DNA of 64,000 bases from Humulus lupulus (GCF_963169125.1 NC_084794.1:155940858-156004857), one strand, 5' to 3'; shown: positions 47,456 through 59,936, counted from the first letter of the stretch. The notes: a model not told the origin generated them from the sequence alone. Numbers and translations are program-made.

Positions 47456-48701
47456 GCACCCCATACTCAGTTCACCCAGGGTCAACCAAGATGACTCATG
47501 ATGTTAAGGCAATATATTGGTGGCCAGAAATGAAGAAGGACATAGAAGAGTTTGTGTCTAAGTGTCTGATATGCCAACAAGTGAAAGCAGAGCATCAGCG
47601 GCCTGCAGGTTTATTGCAATCGCTTAGCGGACCAGAATGGAAGTGGGAGGATATAGCCATGGACTTCGTGACGGGTCTGCCAAAGACGAATAAGCAACAT
47701 GATTCCGCTTGGATAGTAATAGATAGACTAACCAAGTCGGCTCATTTCCTGCCTGTTAAGACTTCATACACAGCAGACCAATATGCAGACATCTACATCC
47801 TAGAGATTGTACGGTTGCATGGAATCCCCAAGACAATAGTGTCAGATAGAGGATCGGTGTTTACATCGAGATTTTGGGGAAGTTTACAGCATGCTATGGG
47901 TACTAAGTTAAGTCTTAGTACAGCTTTCCATCCTCAGACAGATGGGCAGTCTGAGCGTACGATTCAGATTTTAGAGGATATGCTACGCGCGTGTGTACTT
48001 GATTTTGGAGGATCGTGGAACAAGTACTTTCCGCTGATCGAGTTCTCTTACAACAACAGCTACTAGTCAATGATCGGGATGGCACCTTATGAGTTTCTAT
48101 GTGGAAGAAGGTGCCGATCACCGTTGCACTGGGACGAGGTAGGAGAAAGGTAGCTTCTAGGGCCCGAAGCTGTTAGACAAGCTCAAGAAGCAGTAGCGCT
48201 TATTAGACAGCGTATGCTTGCTGCTCAAAGCCGTCAGAATAGCTATGCGGATGCCAAGCGACACGATGTGGAATTCCAAATTGGAGATCAAGTCTTCCTG
48301 AAGATATCTCCTATGAAATGTGTCAAGCGGTTCGGAAAGAAAGGCGAGCTTATCCCCGATTCATAGGTCCTTTTAAGATATTGGACAAAGTGGGAGCAGT
48401 TGCGTATATACTAGCCTTACCGCCAGCACTAGCAGATAGTCACAACGTATTCCACGTCTTGATGCTACGCAAATATGTGTCAGACTCATCTCACGTCCTC
48501 AAGTACGATAAGATAGCACTCCAGAAAGACTTAAGTTACGAGGAACGACCGGTTAGCATCCTAGATAGGGGGATGAAGCAGTTACAGTCCAAGAGCTTTC
48601 CTATAGTCAAGGTCCTATGGAGTAATAGTTCTGAACGAGACGCAACGTGGGAGTTGGAGGAGGACATGCAAGGCCGGTATCCGGAATTATTTGGTAAGTA
48701 A
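47456..48701 (+). pseudogene. Integrase and chromodomain-like end of element D
   Basis: Integrase in the same frame as upstream pol. N-terminal zinc finger with HPG…H and CLICQQ (about 47570). Core motifs: [15 protein letters not shown] with the first catalytic [18 protein letters not shown] with the second, and [12 protein letters not shown] with the glutamate. TAG codons at 48064 (after NNSY) and 48151 (after GER) replace Q codons present in C. A 1-bp deletion near 48345 shifts the frame at the KKGEL…PRFIGPF junction. The last 127 codons read RFIGPFKIL, SYEERPVSILD and ATWELEEDMQGRYPELFGK, a chromodomain-like end of the Tekay type. Stop at 48699-48701. Confidence 0.92.
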
Positions 48702-48703
48702 AT

Positions 48704-48738
48704 TTCGAGGTCGAAATTCTTTTTAGTAGGGGAGAATT
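48704..48738 (+). other. Polypurine tract region of D
   Basis: TTTCGAGGTCGAAATTC followed by AGTAGGGGAGAAT directly before the 3' LTR. Plus-strand priming site by position. Confidence 0.85.
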
Positions 48739-50641
48739 GTAGAGTCCAAGAACTTTACTTAGCTAGTTAGATAGTAGTATTATAGTAATTATAGTATTAT
48801 CTTTATGACTGTGGATTTTTGGTTCAGACCGAGATTTATTTGGACACTCATAATAGTACTTGTAGATTTTCTAAGTTTAACCTTTAGTTTAAGAATATTA
48901 ATTTTAACCTAAGGTTTGATTAATATGACTGATATTGAGGATAATATTTATTATACTATAAGGTTTAGATAAGAACCAATAGGATTTTAAGCACATGTTA
49001 TGTATGGGTGATTAAGGATTAAGTATTTTGAGGATTAAATTTAATAAGGGTAAAATTTGAATACTCTAAGGTCAGTCAGCAACTTTGAAAATGTTTAAGG
49101 GCTTAGTCAAGGCTGTTTACTCAATTCAAATTAAGCTGAAAATGTGTAATTTCGTGTTTAAATAATCAGTGTATGCCGATATATCGCAGCTATAGGGGGC
49201 GATATATCGCAACACGTAGATACGGAAAACAAGAAACGATGCACGTTTGCCTCGGGCATAATGGTCCAGGCGATATATCGCCTATAGGGGGCGATATATC
49301 GCCTCCTTCAGCATATTTTGAATGTTTTTGAAATCATTTTCCATTCAACTCTTCAACCTCTTGATAAGTTTAGCATCTTTTTGAATGAGTCTTCAGCCTC
49401 TGCTGAACGATAATTCAAATTATTTTCACTTAAAAAGCCATTATTTTTATTCAAGTTAAATTAAGATCCTTTCATTCCTAAACTCTATAAATAGGACCTA
49501 GTACCCAGCCATTATTCATCTATTGCTCTAAGTTCAGAGGCTGCAAGTTGCTAGGTGAGTGTGAGAGTCTAAACACTCGGGTTGGGAATCATAAGCTTGA
49601 TCATAATAAGTTTATCAAGCACTTGGGGAAGTAAGGTTTTATAGTTTTTCGGTTCAAGGTTTAGATTGGTCTTGCAAGTCTTCAAGGTATTTCCACACTC
49701 TAGTTCATTGGTATTATATTATTTTATTTCTCATAGTCTTCTACTCAGCCTTCTAACCTTATTCTTATTTTGGTTAGGAAATCTAAGAACTTGCACATAA
49801 GTTTTTGGTAAGTATTTTCTCAATGGTTTAGTCCTTCCATTCCTTTCATTTCTCTTCTTCACTATACTCACTCTTTTTTCAAATGATTTTTAGGAGTGTT
49901 CCAAAGTCCCAACTCTGTCCTCTTATCTCTGTATTTTTGGTAAGGAAAATAGGATAGAATTCATGTGTTATATGTTTTATATGTTATCTTATGGTTTTTA
50001 TGTTATGAAATGTATGTTTGTAGGCTTGGGCATATGATCCATATGACTAACAAGCCCCAAATAGATTATGGGCATATGACCTACTTTGCTAGTAGGACCC
50101 CACTAATCTAATGGGCATAGGACTTGTTTAGTCTATGGGACCCCAAGTAATAATGGCCATTATAGTATGTGTATGATATAAGTGTTATGTTATGTTTTTA
50201 TGTTTCTTATGAAATTTATGTATATGAACTATGTGTTAGATTTTCCTTGCTGGGCATTAGGCTCATTCCTTTTTGTTTATATGTGCAGGAAAATAGTCTT
50301 AGTGGCGGGAAAGGTTCTTGGAAGCTTGGAGAATGTGTATTGAGGCGGAATGGATTCAAGAGTCGAGCGTTACGATTCGAGGATGTAGTTTTGTTTTATG
50401 GTTTTTTTTACATGTATTTTTCCGCACTATTTATGTAATCTCTTTTCATTTCAATTAAGATATGTTTTGTTTTTAAAACAATGGGATCCCATATCCTAAC
50501 CTAAATTTTATGTAAGTTTAACTCTTATTTTTACAAGTTTCTTAATAAAGTTATGGTATTTTCACTTGTAAGTTTTATTAAGGATTAGTATGTATCGTTT
50601 TCGTTAATGGTCCAAAAGTCTAGAATAGTTTGGTCATTACA
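48739..50641 (+). repeat. 3' LTR of element D
   Basis: 1903 bp, TGTAGAGTCCAAG to TTGGTCATTACA. It matches the 5' LTR in order and almost base for base. All four CGATATATCG motifs are in good form here (about 49175-49300). TATA box 49486-49493, leader intron sites 49808/50288 and AATAAA 50544 are retained. It is followed by the target duplication CAATA and then the protease of element C. Confidence 0.96.
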
Positions 50642-50646
50642 CAATA

Positions 50647-52145
50647 TTACGTCGAAGTCTTTGATTTCTAGCTCTATCAGGTCTCCTTCTAGTTTTGTGC
50701 CCTCGATTTTGATTGGTACTCCTCGTACTATTCGTGATGATAGGACTACTTCGCCCGAAGGAAACTCCGTAACAAACCTAGTTCTAAATCTTTCACAAGG
50801 TTTGTCTAATTTTTCTATCATTCCTAACGAGATATACGAGTGTGTTGCTCTCGAATCAAACAATACTGAACACATATTATTGAGGATTGGAATCTGACCT
50901 GTGACTACTTTGTTACTAGCTTCGGCTTCTCCCTGGGTCAAGGCAATGACTCTAGCTGGAACCATCTTGTTCTCCCTCTTTTATTCTTGTTTGAGCTGCG
51001 GACACTCCTTTTTTTGATGACCTTCCTAGCCACAATTGAAACAACCTTTGGTATTTGCACGACACTCCCCAAGATGTCTCTTTTGGCACTTGGAGCACTG
51101 AGGGTATTCTACATAACTCGACCTATTATTTCCATTGTTATTCCGTGCTCTTTTGTCACCATCGGCTTGCTTACTATCAGGATGCTTTCTTTTCTGGCCA
51201 TTATTGTTGTGCTGGTGGTTGTTGTTGTGGTTCAGACCATTTTGCGTCTGATTCGCTACTTGGTTTCAGAGTTGCTGGCCTCCTCCTTATTAACATTTAC
51301 CTGAAACCTTTCCACCTCTATAGTCGTTTCTAGGGCATCAGTGTAAGAAGTGGTTCCAAGATTTGCAAGCTTGACTCCCAGCTCAATCTTGGTTCTGTGT
51401 CCCCTGGTTACCTTGGTAACCCTCAAGAAATCAGTTGGGACCAACTCTGGTGCGAACTTGGCTAGACAATTGAACTATCGAGCTTACTCGACAACTGTTA
51501 GGTTGCCCTGCTTCAAACTAGTGAACTCATCTACCCTCGTAGCGATGACTGCCTAGTTGTAGTACTTCTTATGAAACAGTTCCACAAATCTGGTCCAAGT
51601 CATGGTGGCTACATCATGAGTTTACTATACTAAATCCCACCAGATTCTAGTATCCTTCTTCAGAAGAGAATAAGCGCATGATATGCGATCCGCATTGCTG
51701 AGGTTCATGTGTGCAAGTATCGAATCTACATTCCTGAGCCATTCTTCCACCTCGAAGGGTCAGTTGTCCCTTCAAATTTTGGAGCGTGCTACTTACGGAA
51801 ACGCTCGTAGATTGGCTATATTTACTGAGCTGATTAAGGCTCGTAGTTCACTATCGGCCATCCCCCATATGGACCTACTTGTTGGGATGCTTGAGTCGCT
51901 GGCTGAGGCTATGGCTGAGTCTGAGACTGCGGCTGAGTCTGTTGTCGTTGTTGCTACAGCAGTTCTTCCACTTGTTGACGTAGACGGATAATTTCAGCGG
52001 TGTTTTCCATCAGAGATAGTGCATTTCTATTTTCAGCAGCATTGGTAGCACGTGTTCCCCTTCTTCGGACTGGAGGGGCTTCGTTAGTCTCGTTTGTGGC
52101 GCTGGAGGCATTACCATTCGTGAGTGCAGACCTTCGTAGCGACAT
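50647..52145 (-). pseudogene. gag and N-terminal protease of element C
   Basis: The start ATG at 52145 gives MSLRRSALTNGNASS, matching D. Coiled VEELL is followed by TAG at a Q-rich stretch (CAG in D), with another TAG further on. The capsid core is fragmented (51256-51780) but VKLANLGTTSYTDALETTIEVERFQ is readable. Nucleocapsid knuckles around 51000-51110 are damaged. Protease MVPARVIALTQGEAEASN and [19 protein letters not shown] lie at 50647-50965; the catalytic DSG reads DSR. The gene is split from the rest of the protease (to 39132) by element D. Confidence 0.88.
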
Positions 52146-52685
52146 CTTCAGCAAAGTTCTAACAGTCGAGAAAAACATGTTAGAACTTACCCTAATAGGC
52201 TCTAAGGGAAAACTTAGTCTAAGCAAACATAACTCGGACCTATCAGTTATGATTTCTTATGAAAAATTATGTAAGCCTTCTTTATAATTAGGATGTGTTT
52301 CTATACTTAGAAAATCAGCCATCTTTATAATTTTCTAAGTCTGTATCCAATCATCCTATATGACTTAATTCTCAGACTCAAAACTCGTCGTTGTTCAAAA
52401 TTTAACCATATTGAGGGGGGGCTGGGATCAGTAAAATTGTTCCCACTACTATGGCCCCCTAAACTCTCAATACAGAACTTGGTCCATTGATTTGTATCCA
52501 CCCTCACTGAACTCAGTCATTATTCATTGAATTTATTATTTATTATAATTGTACAAAAAAATCAAACTCATACATGTCATTCAAAAAAATAACAACTTTA
52601 TTCATTTGGAAAAAAAAAGATTTTCATTGTACAATCATAAATTCAAAAATAAATAAATAAACTAAAAAAAATAACTAGGGTAAAT

Positions 52686-53152
52686 CTAAAAATTAGGATC
52701 TTCTACATCTGACCCTTCATCTAGCATATCATCGTCTATTTCTTCATAATCAGCATTATCATGAGCCTCAAAATTACATCGGGGAATATTCATTAAGATA
52801 TTATGTTTTTGTTAATTTGTGAATTGAAATTAAAACTTAGAGGTGAACCTTAGTAAAATAAAATAATATCTCATGGCTACCGCTAAATCATCTTCATCAT
52901 CTATAGTATACCATAATTCTTCTAATTTTTAAACTATAGAAGGAAAATCTTTAAAAGCCTAATTACTAGGTCATATTGTTCCATAGTTCTCATCATAATT
53001 TTCTTAGTAGTTTGAAGGTGAACTATCTCCATGTGAAATAGGATAAATCTTTGAGTGATTCTTTCTAACACTCCTATTGTATTCCTTGGCTCTCTAATCC
53101 TTATCAATACCTTAATGGCTCGGATATCATGACAGGTCAATGCTCCATCCAT
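52686..53152 (-). pseudogene. ORF0 homologue in element C
   Basis: Starts MDGALTCHDIRAIKVL (D has MNGALSNEDIRAIKAL) and ends IDDDMLDEGSDVEDPNF with TAG at the same place as in D. The first 72 codons are open; a 1-bp deletion near 52950 then shifts the frame and further stops follow. The acidic tail is nearly identical to D despite decay elsewhere. The 540 bp between it and gag (52146-52685) are noncoding. Its presence in two separate elements shows ORF0 belongs to this family and was not picked up by one copy. Confidence 0.75.
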
Positions 53153-53158
53153 TTTTAA

Positions 53159-53225
53159 CTGAAAACATAATGACTAAAATGTTAACTATTAACATAAACA
53201 TAATAATCATAACATAAACACTTAC
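53159..53225 (-). other. Mini-intron upstream of ORF0 in C
   Basis: Minus-strand donor CCAATGTAAGT and acceptor TATGTTTTCAG, 67 bp, equivalent to 41118-41185 in D. Confidence 0.55.
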
Positions 53226-53290
53226 ATTGGCGGTTAGATCCAGAGATTTTGCATGTGTATCAAAGAGAACTTCATGCATATGAACTGTGG

Positions 53291-53302
53291 GCTCTGATAC
53301 CA
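53291..53302 (-). other. Primer-binding site of C (initiator tRNA-Met)
   Basis: TGGTATCAGAGC on the minus strand, 2 nt from the LTR end at 53305. Confidence 0.92.
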
Positions 53303-53304
53303 AC

Positions 53305-55287
53305 TGTAATGCCCCGACTAATTCTAAATCTTGGACCATTAAAAACTACTAAGACATAACCACTATTTTGGAATGCATATATACATAAAATAATTGAACT
53401 TTATTAAAAATCCAAAATACGGTACGGAATACAAAATATGGTATCCCATCGTTATTTACATAAAAACATAAACATAAACTTTAATTAATTGTTTAAAAAC
53501 TAAGTGCGAAAATACATAAGAACATAAATTAAAAGACTTGAAACAACGCCATCCTCAATCTTCCAGCAGTCCATTCAATTAATCCATCCCCAATACACAT
53601 GTCAAGCTGCCACGAATCCATCCCGCCTTCCAAGCTCATTTTCCTACACCATCTAAAATAAAAGGAATGAGCCTAATGCCCATTAAGGAAAATCTACTAA
53701 AAACATATATCATACATCATAGGACTATATCATAAAACATATACTACAAAACATATGACGTAAAAACGTATATCATATAAGACTACAATATTAATGTCCA
53801 TTAACACATTACAGTGGTATGTAACATCTAGGTCATCAGTCTACAATCGAGGTAGGTTAGATCACAAAGTAGTATATGATAACCCATCTAGGTCCTCTGT
53901 CTACTAATCGAAGTAGGGTAAATCATAACTCTAATCCACGATAATGATAAAAATCTTGGGGCTTGTTATCTAAGCAACTATAAGCCCTAAGTGACTACAA
54001 AACATATTTATACATAGCACATAACATATCATAGCATATAAACATATCATAACACATATAATCTAACCTATTTTCCTTACCAAAAACCGGGATATTGGAG
54101 ACAAGGACGGGATTGGAAAACTCCTAAAACCAACATTAAAAAAAATCATGATTTTCTAAGGAAATGGAGATGAAAAAGAGATATAAACCATCAAGATAGA
54201 AACTTACCAAAAAACCTTAAGTTTCAAGAAACTTAAATACCTAACCAAGAAGCCATGAAATCAAGTTAGGATCTGAAAGAAAGTGAAAGAAAATAAAATA
54301 ACTATAATGAACTAAATCTGAGGATAAGAATACCTTGGATAGTCTAAGACTTTGATCTACACCTCAATACCAAACTGTCACTCTATCTTACTTCCCAAGT
54401 GTTTAGAAAATCTTAGATAGAAAAAGCTTTTATCCCAAAACCCTAATGTTTTCTCTCTAGAATAAACTTAGCAGCTTGGAGCCTCTGAAGAATGCTTGAA
54501 TAATGAATGAAATGGCTGAGTACTAGGTTCTATTTATAGAGTTCAAGGAGTGAAACTAACTCCTTTTAAAATAAATAAATGAATATAATTGAATAAATTT
54601 GAATTTTTGGTTAAACAGATGCCTAGAACTCGATCAAAAATGTTCAAGAACAAGTCCAAGTGGTTGAGGGTTGTTTCTAATTTAAATCCACAAAGTTTCA
54701 AAAATGGCTCCAAGAGCCGATATATCGCCTACCCTAGGCGATATATCACCCCTACCTATGCCCCGAGCTTCCGTGGTTTCGTTCGTGCGAAGTCGGCGTG
54801 TTTTCTGTATCAACCTTAGGCGACATATCGGCCACTATAGTTGTGATATATCGACATACTCTGATATTTCAAACACGTTTTTTCACATTTTCAACACACT
54901 TGAAGTTTGTTAAAACATCTTTGACTGAGTAAAATGTGATCATAACAGCAACTGGAAGGTTCTAGAGCTTCTAGATCTATCTATTATTAATTTATTCATC
55001 TAAAATCCTTAAATCCTTAAAAAACATGCATGTGACAAGTGTCATACTCTTAATTATTCTATCTAAACCTTAGGTTATAATAAATAATATTTCTAGGACC
55101 AGCTATATTAATCAAACCTTATGTTAAAATTAATATTTCTAAACTATAGGTTAAACTTATAAAATCTATAAATATTTCTATGAGTTTTCAACTAAATTTT
55201 GGGTTGAACAAATATCCATGAAAACTAAAATACTACAAGCTACTACTACTACTACTATCTAGCTAAGTAAAATTCAGAGACGCTACA
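53305..55287 (-). repeat. 5' LTR of element C
   Basis: 1983 bp, TGTAATGCCCCGAC to AGAGACGCTACA in plus view. CGATATATCG-type motifs at 54718, 54739, 54821 and 54844 give in-pair spacings 21 and 23. TATA box on the minus strand at 54531-54538. A short (TAC)n run at 55240-55257 is longer than in the 3' LTR. Confidence 0.93.
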
Positions 55288-56322
55288 GTTGCTCTCTGAG
55301 ATGGGGGCGCGTCGTGACCTACTAAGCCAAGTCGCGGGCTGCCTCCCCTTTGGCTTGGGTCCTGGCTCTCTGACTTGGGGGCAAGTCGCGACTCGCCTAG
55401 GGATTTTAGCCTTAGAATTGTTTCTAGAATTGGTAAGGCTCGGGGGTTCAAACCTAGGCGCTCGGGACACATTCTACTACCCAGTATAGTAGAAATTGAG
55501 GTCCCGGAGGCTAGTTTCTGTCTCCAAAGTATTTATTTTGATTGGAAGTTAACAATAACCCATTGGACATTGTGACTAGGTTTATCACCAAGGCTCGGGA
55601 CTAAGGATTGTGCTCGGTACCATTCCATTATCTCTGCTTGGAATTAAAGGTAAGAAAATTGCACCCTTGTGTGGCTGTGTTGGGACTGAGATTCCCTGTA
55701 TTTGAATACACATGTTGTATGACTGTGATAATGCCTTGTGAGCATGAAATGAATGGCCTAAGAGAGTTGGGGCAGATAATTTGCGCACAGGACGCGACTG
55801 GGCCACTGTGAGCTGGGGTTAGCTAGATAAACAATGGACTCGACCTAAGCGAGTTGGAGTTAGTGGATTAAACAGAGGGTGCGGCCTAAGGGCATCGACC
55901 CTGAGTACTGCATGATGATTGAGATAAATTGTTGAATATAAATGTTCATTGTTGTTAGCATGAAGCTATGGCTTGTTGAATATATGGCTAACTGTCTTGT
56001 GAATTAATTGTTTATCATCATTGATTATGTATTATTTCTATGGTTTTCTTGTTGGGCCTTGGCTCACGGGCGCTACGTGGTGTAGATAAAGGCAAGGGTA
56101 AGCTAGACAAACCATGAGTTGGAGAGCTCTGAGGGCGAGGTGTACATTGTCAGCTGCTCGTCCACCACGGCCGAGGGAAAGTACAGGGACAAAAGCCTAA
56201 AACTTGTATTTTTCCATTAGAGTGGCCACTGATTGTATATAACTTTTGAAAGTTTGTAAACATCCTTTGGAACCCTGTTTTTGGGATCTCGTGTATCGAT
56301 CTTGGTTATCCAGGGTGTTACA
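55288..56322 (+). repeat. 5' LTR of E1, right part
   Basis: Resumes after element C with the target duplication GTTGC and continues the GC-rich module (TCGTGA 55312, TCGCGG 55332, TCGCGA 55386). Then come the leader intron donor AAAGGTAAGAAAA (55650), the conserved TTGGGCCTTGGCTCACGGG block, acceptor TGTAG (56085) and the terminus CCAGGGTGTTACA. It matches the solo LTR at 60298 over the corresponding half. Confidence 0.92.
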
Positions 56323-56325
56323 ACT

Positions 56326-56337
56326 TTGTATCAGAGC
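56326..56337 (+). other. Primer-binding site of E1, one mismatch
   Basis: TTGTATCAGAGC, differing from the usual site at position 2. It is 3 nt from the LTR end. The leader from here to 56706 has no ORF0-like frame. Confidence 0.8.
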
Positions 56338-56706
56338 CGTCTAGGTTTAAGGGTTCCTAAAGACTAGCTGGACATGTACACTCGCCGCTAAAGATAAGCT
56401 CGACTCAGGGTTTGGTAATTGTACATATGTGATTATATGCTTAAATGTGTGAAAGGAATATGAATCATTTATTCCGTGATTAATAGGGAACATGAGATAC
56501 TGATAGGGTCTGGCCCTTGACTGTTGTGTGATGATATTGAGGCATGCTTATTAGCATCGTTGTTGCATGGAATGAATATTTGAATGGTTGTTTGTAGTTT
56601 GATTGCTTATGGTTGGTTGAGTTTCGATGATGGGCTATGGAAGGATTGCTACCTTGTCATCATTGTTTGACCACCGAGTCATTGGTTGCAGATAAACTTG
56701 GATATT

Positions 56707-57816
56707 ATGCGTCCAAGGCGATCTATACGACTAGTTGGCACAGGGTCTGAGACTGGAGATGATGACCAGGACTAGAACCCTCCGCCAGTCCCTGAGAACT
56801 GGCAGCAGATACTTGCAGATATGCAAGCTCGATTACAAAGCCAGGAAGAACAGATTCGTCTTCTGAGACAGCAGGCACCGTCAGGGAGTGCGACACCTAT
56901 TTTTCCACCTTCTGTGGCACCAGTTGTATAGACACCTGAGGTTGGGAACAGGTGGGAGACACTGTATAAGTGGTTCAGGAGACAGCATCGTCCAACCTTT
57001 GAGGGAAGACCAAACCCACTGAAGGTCGAACAGTGGATGAGTATGATAACTTCTATCCTAGATTTCATGAGGGTGGAAGGTAATGACAGGGTGGCTTGTG
57101 CCACTTACATGCTGAGGGAGGATGCCCGTATCTGGTGGGTAGTGTCATCACAGACCAAGGACATTTATACTTTGAGTTGGGATGGGTTTAGAGACTTGTT
57201 CAGTCAGAAGTACTATAATGTTCCCATTAGGCCAGCGAAAGTGAATGAGTTTGTGGGATTAGTACAGGGCAACATGACAGTTACAGAATATGCCTTGAAG
57301 TTTGACAGGCTTGCGAAGTTCGCACCAGACCTAGTGCCTACTGACGCAGCTAGACAGGACAGATTCATTAGAGGGCTTAATGCTATGATAACCCAAGATG
57401 TGAGAATTATAACAGTACCTAGGGGGATGACTTATTCCCAGGCCATTGAGAAGGCTCTTACCACTGAGGAAGCGGAGAATAAGATCTAGAGGGAGAACTC
57501 TTTGAGACAGGAGGTTCACAGGACGTTGCCTCCATATTCAAGGTCTAGTAGGGGCAGAGGCCCCAGTGATCTGAAGAGGAAGATCCCTAACACTTCAACT
57601 GCTGTTGGTCCTGATAGGAGGGGTCGGGGTGCTCATGGTGGCCGCTAGGGAGACAGTGAGACATGGAGAAGCTACCCAGAATGCACGAGGTGCAGAAGAC
57701 GCCATCCGGGTGAATGTCGGGCAAAGGCCCGTTATGTGTGCAGGGTGGTGGGACACCTCAAGAAGGACTACCCAACAGTGAAGAAAGGGGAAGAAAGGAA
57801 GGTGGACAGCTTGACT
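56707..57816 (+). pseudogene. gag of element E1
   Basis: One continuous frame from ATG 56707 (MRPRRSIRLVGTGSE) with TAG codons at 56773, 56929, 57487 and 57646. It has a coiled QARLQSQEEQIRLLRQQAPS, capsid core DARIWWVVSSQ, FSQKYYNVPIRPAKVNEFVG, MTVTEYALKFDRLAKFAPD, and RQDRFIRGLNAM. In the nucleocapsid the first knuckle CTRCRRRHPGEC is followed by YVCRVVGHLKKDYP, where the CxxC and final cysteine are lost. E2 has CAG at the 57646 position and CAA at 56929. The protein would have been about 370 residues before the protease. Confidence 0.9.
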
Positions 57817-59936
57817 CCAGCTCGAGTGTTCACCTTGACACAGGCAGAGGCCGAGGGTAGTCCCTCGGTGGTGACAGGTCAGCTTTCTAGTGTTGACTCT
57901 CCTTTTACTGTATTGATTGACTCTGGTGCTACACACTCGTTTGTTTCTAGTAAAGTAACTGATAGGTTGTGTAGACCTAGTGAGTATTATACTGCGGGAT
58001 TCGGGACTATACCGCCTACAGGGGAACTGATGGTGGCTAGGAGATGGGTTAGAGCACTGCGAATGATGGTTGATGGTAGGGAACTATCAATAGACTTAAT
58101 TGGGTTAAGTATGGAGGATTTTGACATGATCCTTGGGATGGATTCGCTGGTCAGATATGGGGCTACCATTGATTGCAGGAAGAAGATGGTGACTTTTGAG
58201 CCTGAAGGAGATAATCCCTTTGTTTTCGTGGGTGCGATGCATGGACCCCGCATACCCATGATATCAGCATTGAGAGCTAGAGACCTATGACAGGGAGGTT
58301 TTATAGGTTTCCTAGTTAGTGTGGTGGATACTACCAGAGTTTTTCCAACAGGGCCGAGAGAGACCAGATTAGTACGTGAGTTCTTAGATGTATTCCCAGA
58401 AGATTTACCAGGGCTGCCGCCGCACATGGAGGTTCAGTTCTTCATCGAGTTCGCGCCGGGGACAGAGCCAGTGTCGAAGGCACCATATAGGATGGATCCC
58501 ATAGAATTGAAACAATTGAAGAAACAGTTATAAGAGTTTCTTGATTTAGGGTTTATCAGGCCTAGCTACTCGCCATGGGGTGCTCTGGTTTTATTTGTGA
58601 AGAAGAAGGATGGGACTCTGAGGATTTGTATCGACTACAGGGAACTGAACAAGTTGACCATCAAGAATAAGTACCCCTTACCAAGGATTGATGACTTATT
58701 TGATCAGCTGCAGGGAAAGACGATGTTCTTGAAGATTGATCTTCAATCTGGTTATCACCAGCTAAGGATCAAGGACGAGGATATACAGAAGATGGCCTTT
58801 TGAATGAGGTATGGGCATTATGAGTTTTTGGTCATGTCGTTTGGTTTGACCAATGCCCCAGGAGCATTCATAGACCTAATGAACAAGGTGTTCAAGGACT
58901 TCTTGGATCAGTTTGTGGTTGTCTTCATCGATGACATCCTAGTGTACTCCAGTTCAGAGGCAGAACACAAGCAACATCTCTGACAGGTCTTGCAGAGATT
59001 GAGATAGCACCGGTTATACACCAATTTTAAGAAGTGTGAGTTTTGGCTACCAGAAGTGACATTCCTTGGACATATTGTTGGTGAGAATGGGATTAAGGTG
59101 GAACCATCTAAGGTGGAGGCAATTAGTGATTGGTCGAGGCCAAGGAACGCCTCGGAGGTTAGAAGTTTTCTTGGATTAGTGGGTTATTACAGGCGGTTTG
59201 TGGAAGGATTTTCAAAGATTTTTGCACTGATGACAGAATTGGCACGGAAGAATCTGAAGTTTGTCTAGTCAAACAAGTGTGAGAATAGCTTCCAGGAATT
59301 GAAGCGTCGACTGATTATGACACCAGTGTTGAGTCTCCCTTTGGATGGTGGGAAGTTTGTCGTATATTATGACGCATCAAGGTTGGGTTTGGGATGCGTG
59401 TTGATGTAGAATGAGAAGTTATAGCTTATGCATCATGGCAGTTGAAGGAATATGAGCAGTGGCACCCTACCCATGATCTGGAATTGGCAGCGGTGGTATT
59501 TGCACTAATGGTGTAGCGAGATTATGTGTATGGGGAGAAGTGCAAGATATACACCGATCATAAGAGTTTGAAATACTTCTACACCCAGAAGGATCTAAAC
59601 ATAAGGCAAAGGCGTTGGCTAGAGTTGGTGAAGGATTATGATTGTGATATCCTTTACCACCCAGGGAAAGCCAATGTAGTGCCAGATGCGTTGAGCCGGA
59701 GGGGCCCGGGACAATTGTTTAGCTCTGCACAGATATTGAGGGAATTGGCAGAGGAGATGTCCAGAGTGAGGATAGAATTAGTTGTGGGTCGATTGGCTAA
59801 TATTACCTTACAGTCGACCCTGCTAGAGCAAATTAAAGAGGGTCAGTTGGTAGATGTACGGTTGCAGGAAGTTAGGGGGAAAGTCTTAGCGAGAGTGGCT
59901 AAGGACTATTCCATTTTAACGACTGGGTTATTGTGA
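57817..59936 (+). pseudogene. Protease, RT and RNase H of E1
   Basis: Same frame as gag. Protease: [48 protein letters not shown] (the usual W is S). [45 protein letters not shown], catalytic [11 protein letters not shown] (about 58920-58950), [17 protein letters not shown]. RNase [45 protein letters not shown]. Stops at 58288, 58531, 58801, 58981, 59005, 59266, 59406, 59518 and 59934; a 1-bp loss near 59421 changes frame. Element E2 has CAG at the 59406 site. Confidence 0.9.

Larger units (their letters stand above)
39133..50641 (+). mobile_element. Chromovirus element D, plus strand, nearly intact, in protease gene of C
   Basis: Complete element with 5' LTR (39133-41038), PBS, ORF0, gag-PR-RT-RNaseH-IN, PPT and 3' LTR (48739-50641). 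The target duplication CAATA is perfect (39128-39132 and 50642-50646), and removing D restores the [10 protein letters not shown] coding of the protease of C. A reverse solo LTR of the same family (45572-47450) splits pol. The two LTRs look highly similar by eye with scattered substitutions, so D is young relative to C. Without the solo LTR the element is about 9.6 kb. Confidence 0.96.
34063..55287 (-). mobile_element. Chromovirus element C, minus strand, inside the LTR of E1
   Basis: A reverse element with LTRs at 34063-36009 (3') and 53305-55287 (5'), PBS at 53291-53302, an ORF0 pseudogene, gag-PR (50647-52145), and RT-RNaseH-IN (36044-39132). Flanks are GTTAC (34058-34062) and GTTGC (55288-55292), a 5-bp target duplication with one substitution. 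Removing it rejoins the LTR of E1 in the middle of its GC-rich palindrome module. Element D (39133-50641) is inserted in its protease gene; without D it is about 9.7 kb. Confidence 0.93.

Noticed and set aside
50607..52287. Several plus-strand frames of 90-105 codons over 50.6-52.3 kb
   Set aside because: They overlap the minus-strand gag-protease of element C and have hydrophobic, low-complexity translations; they are antisense shadows.
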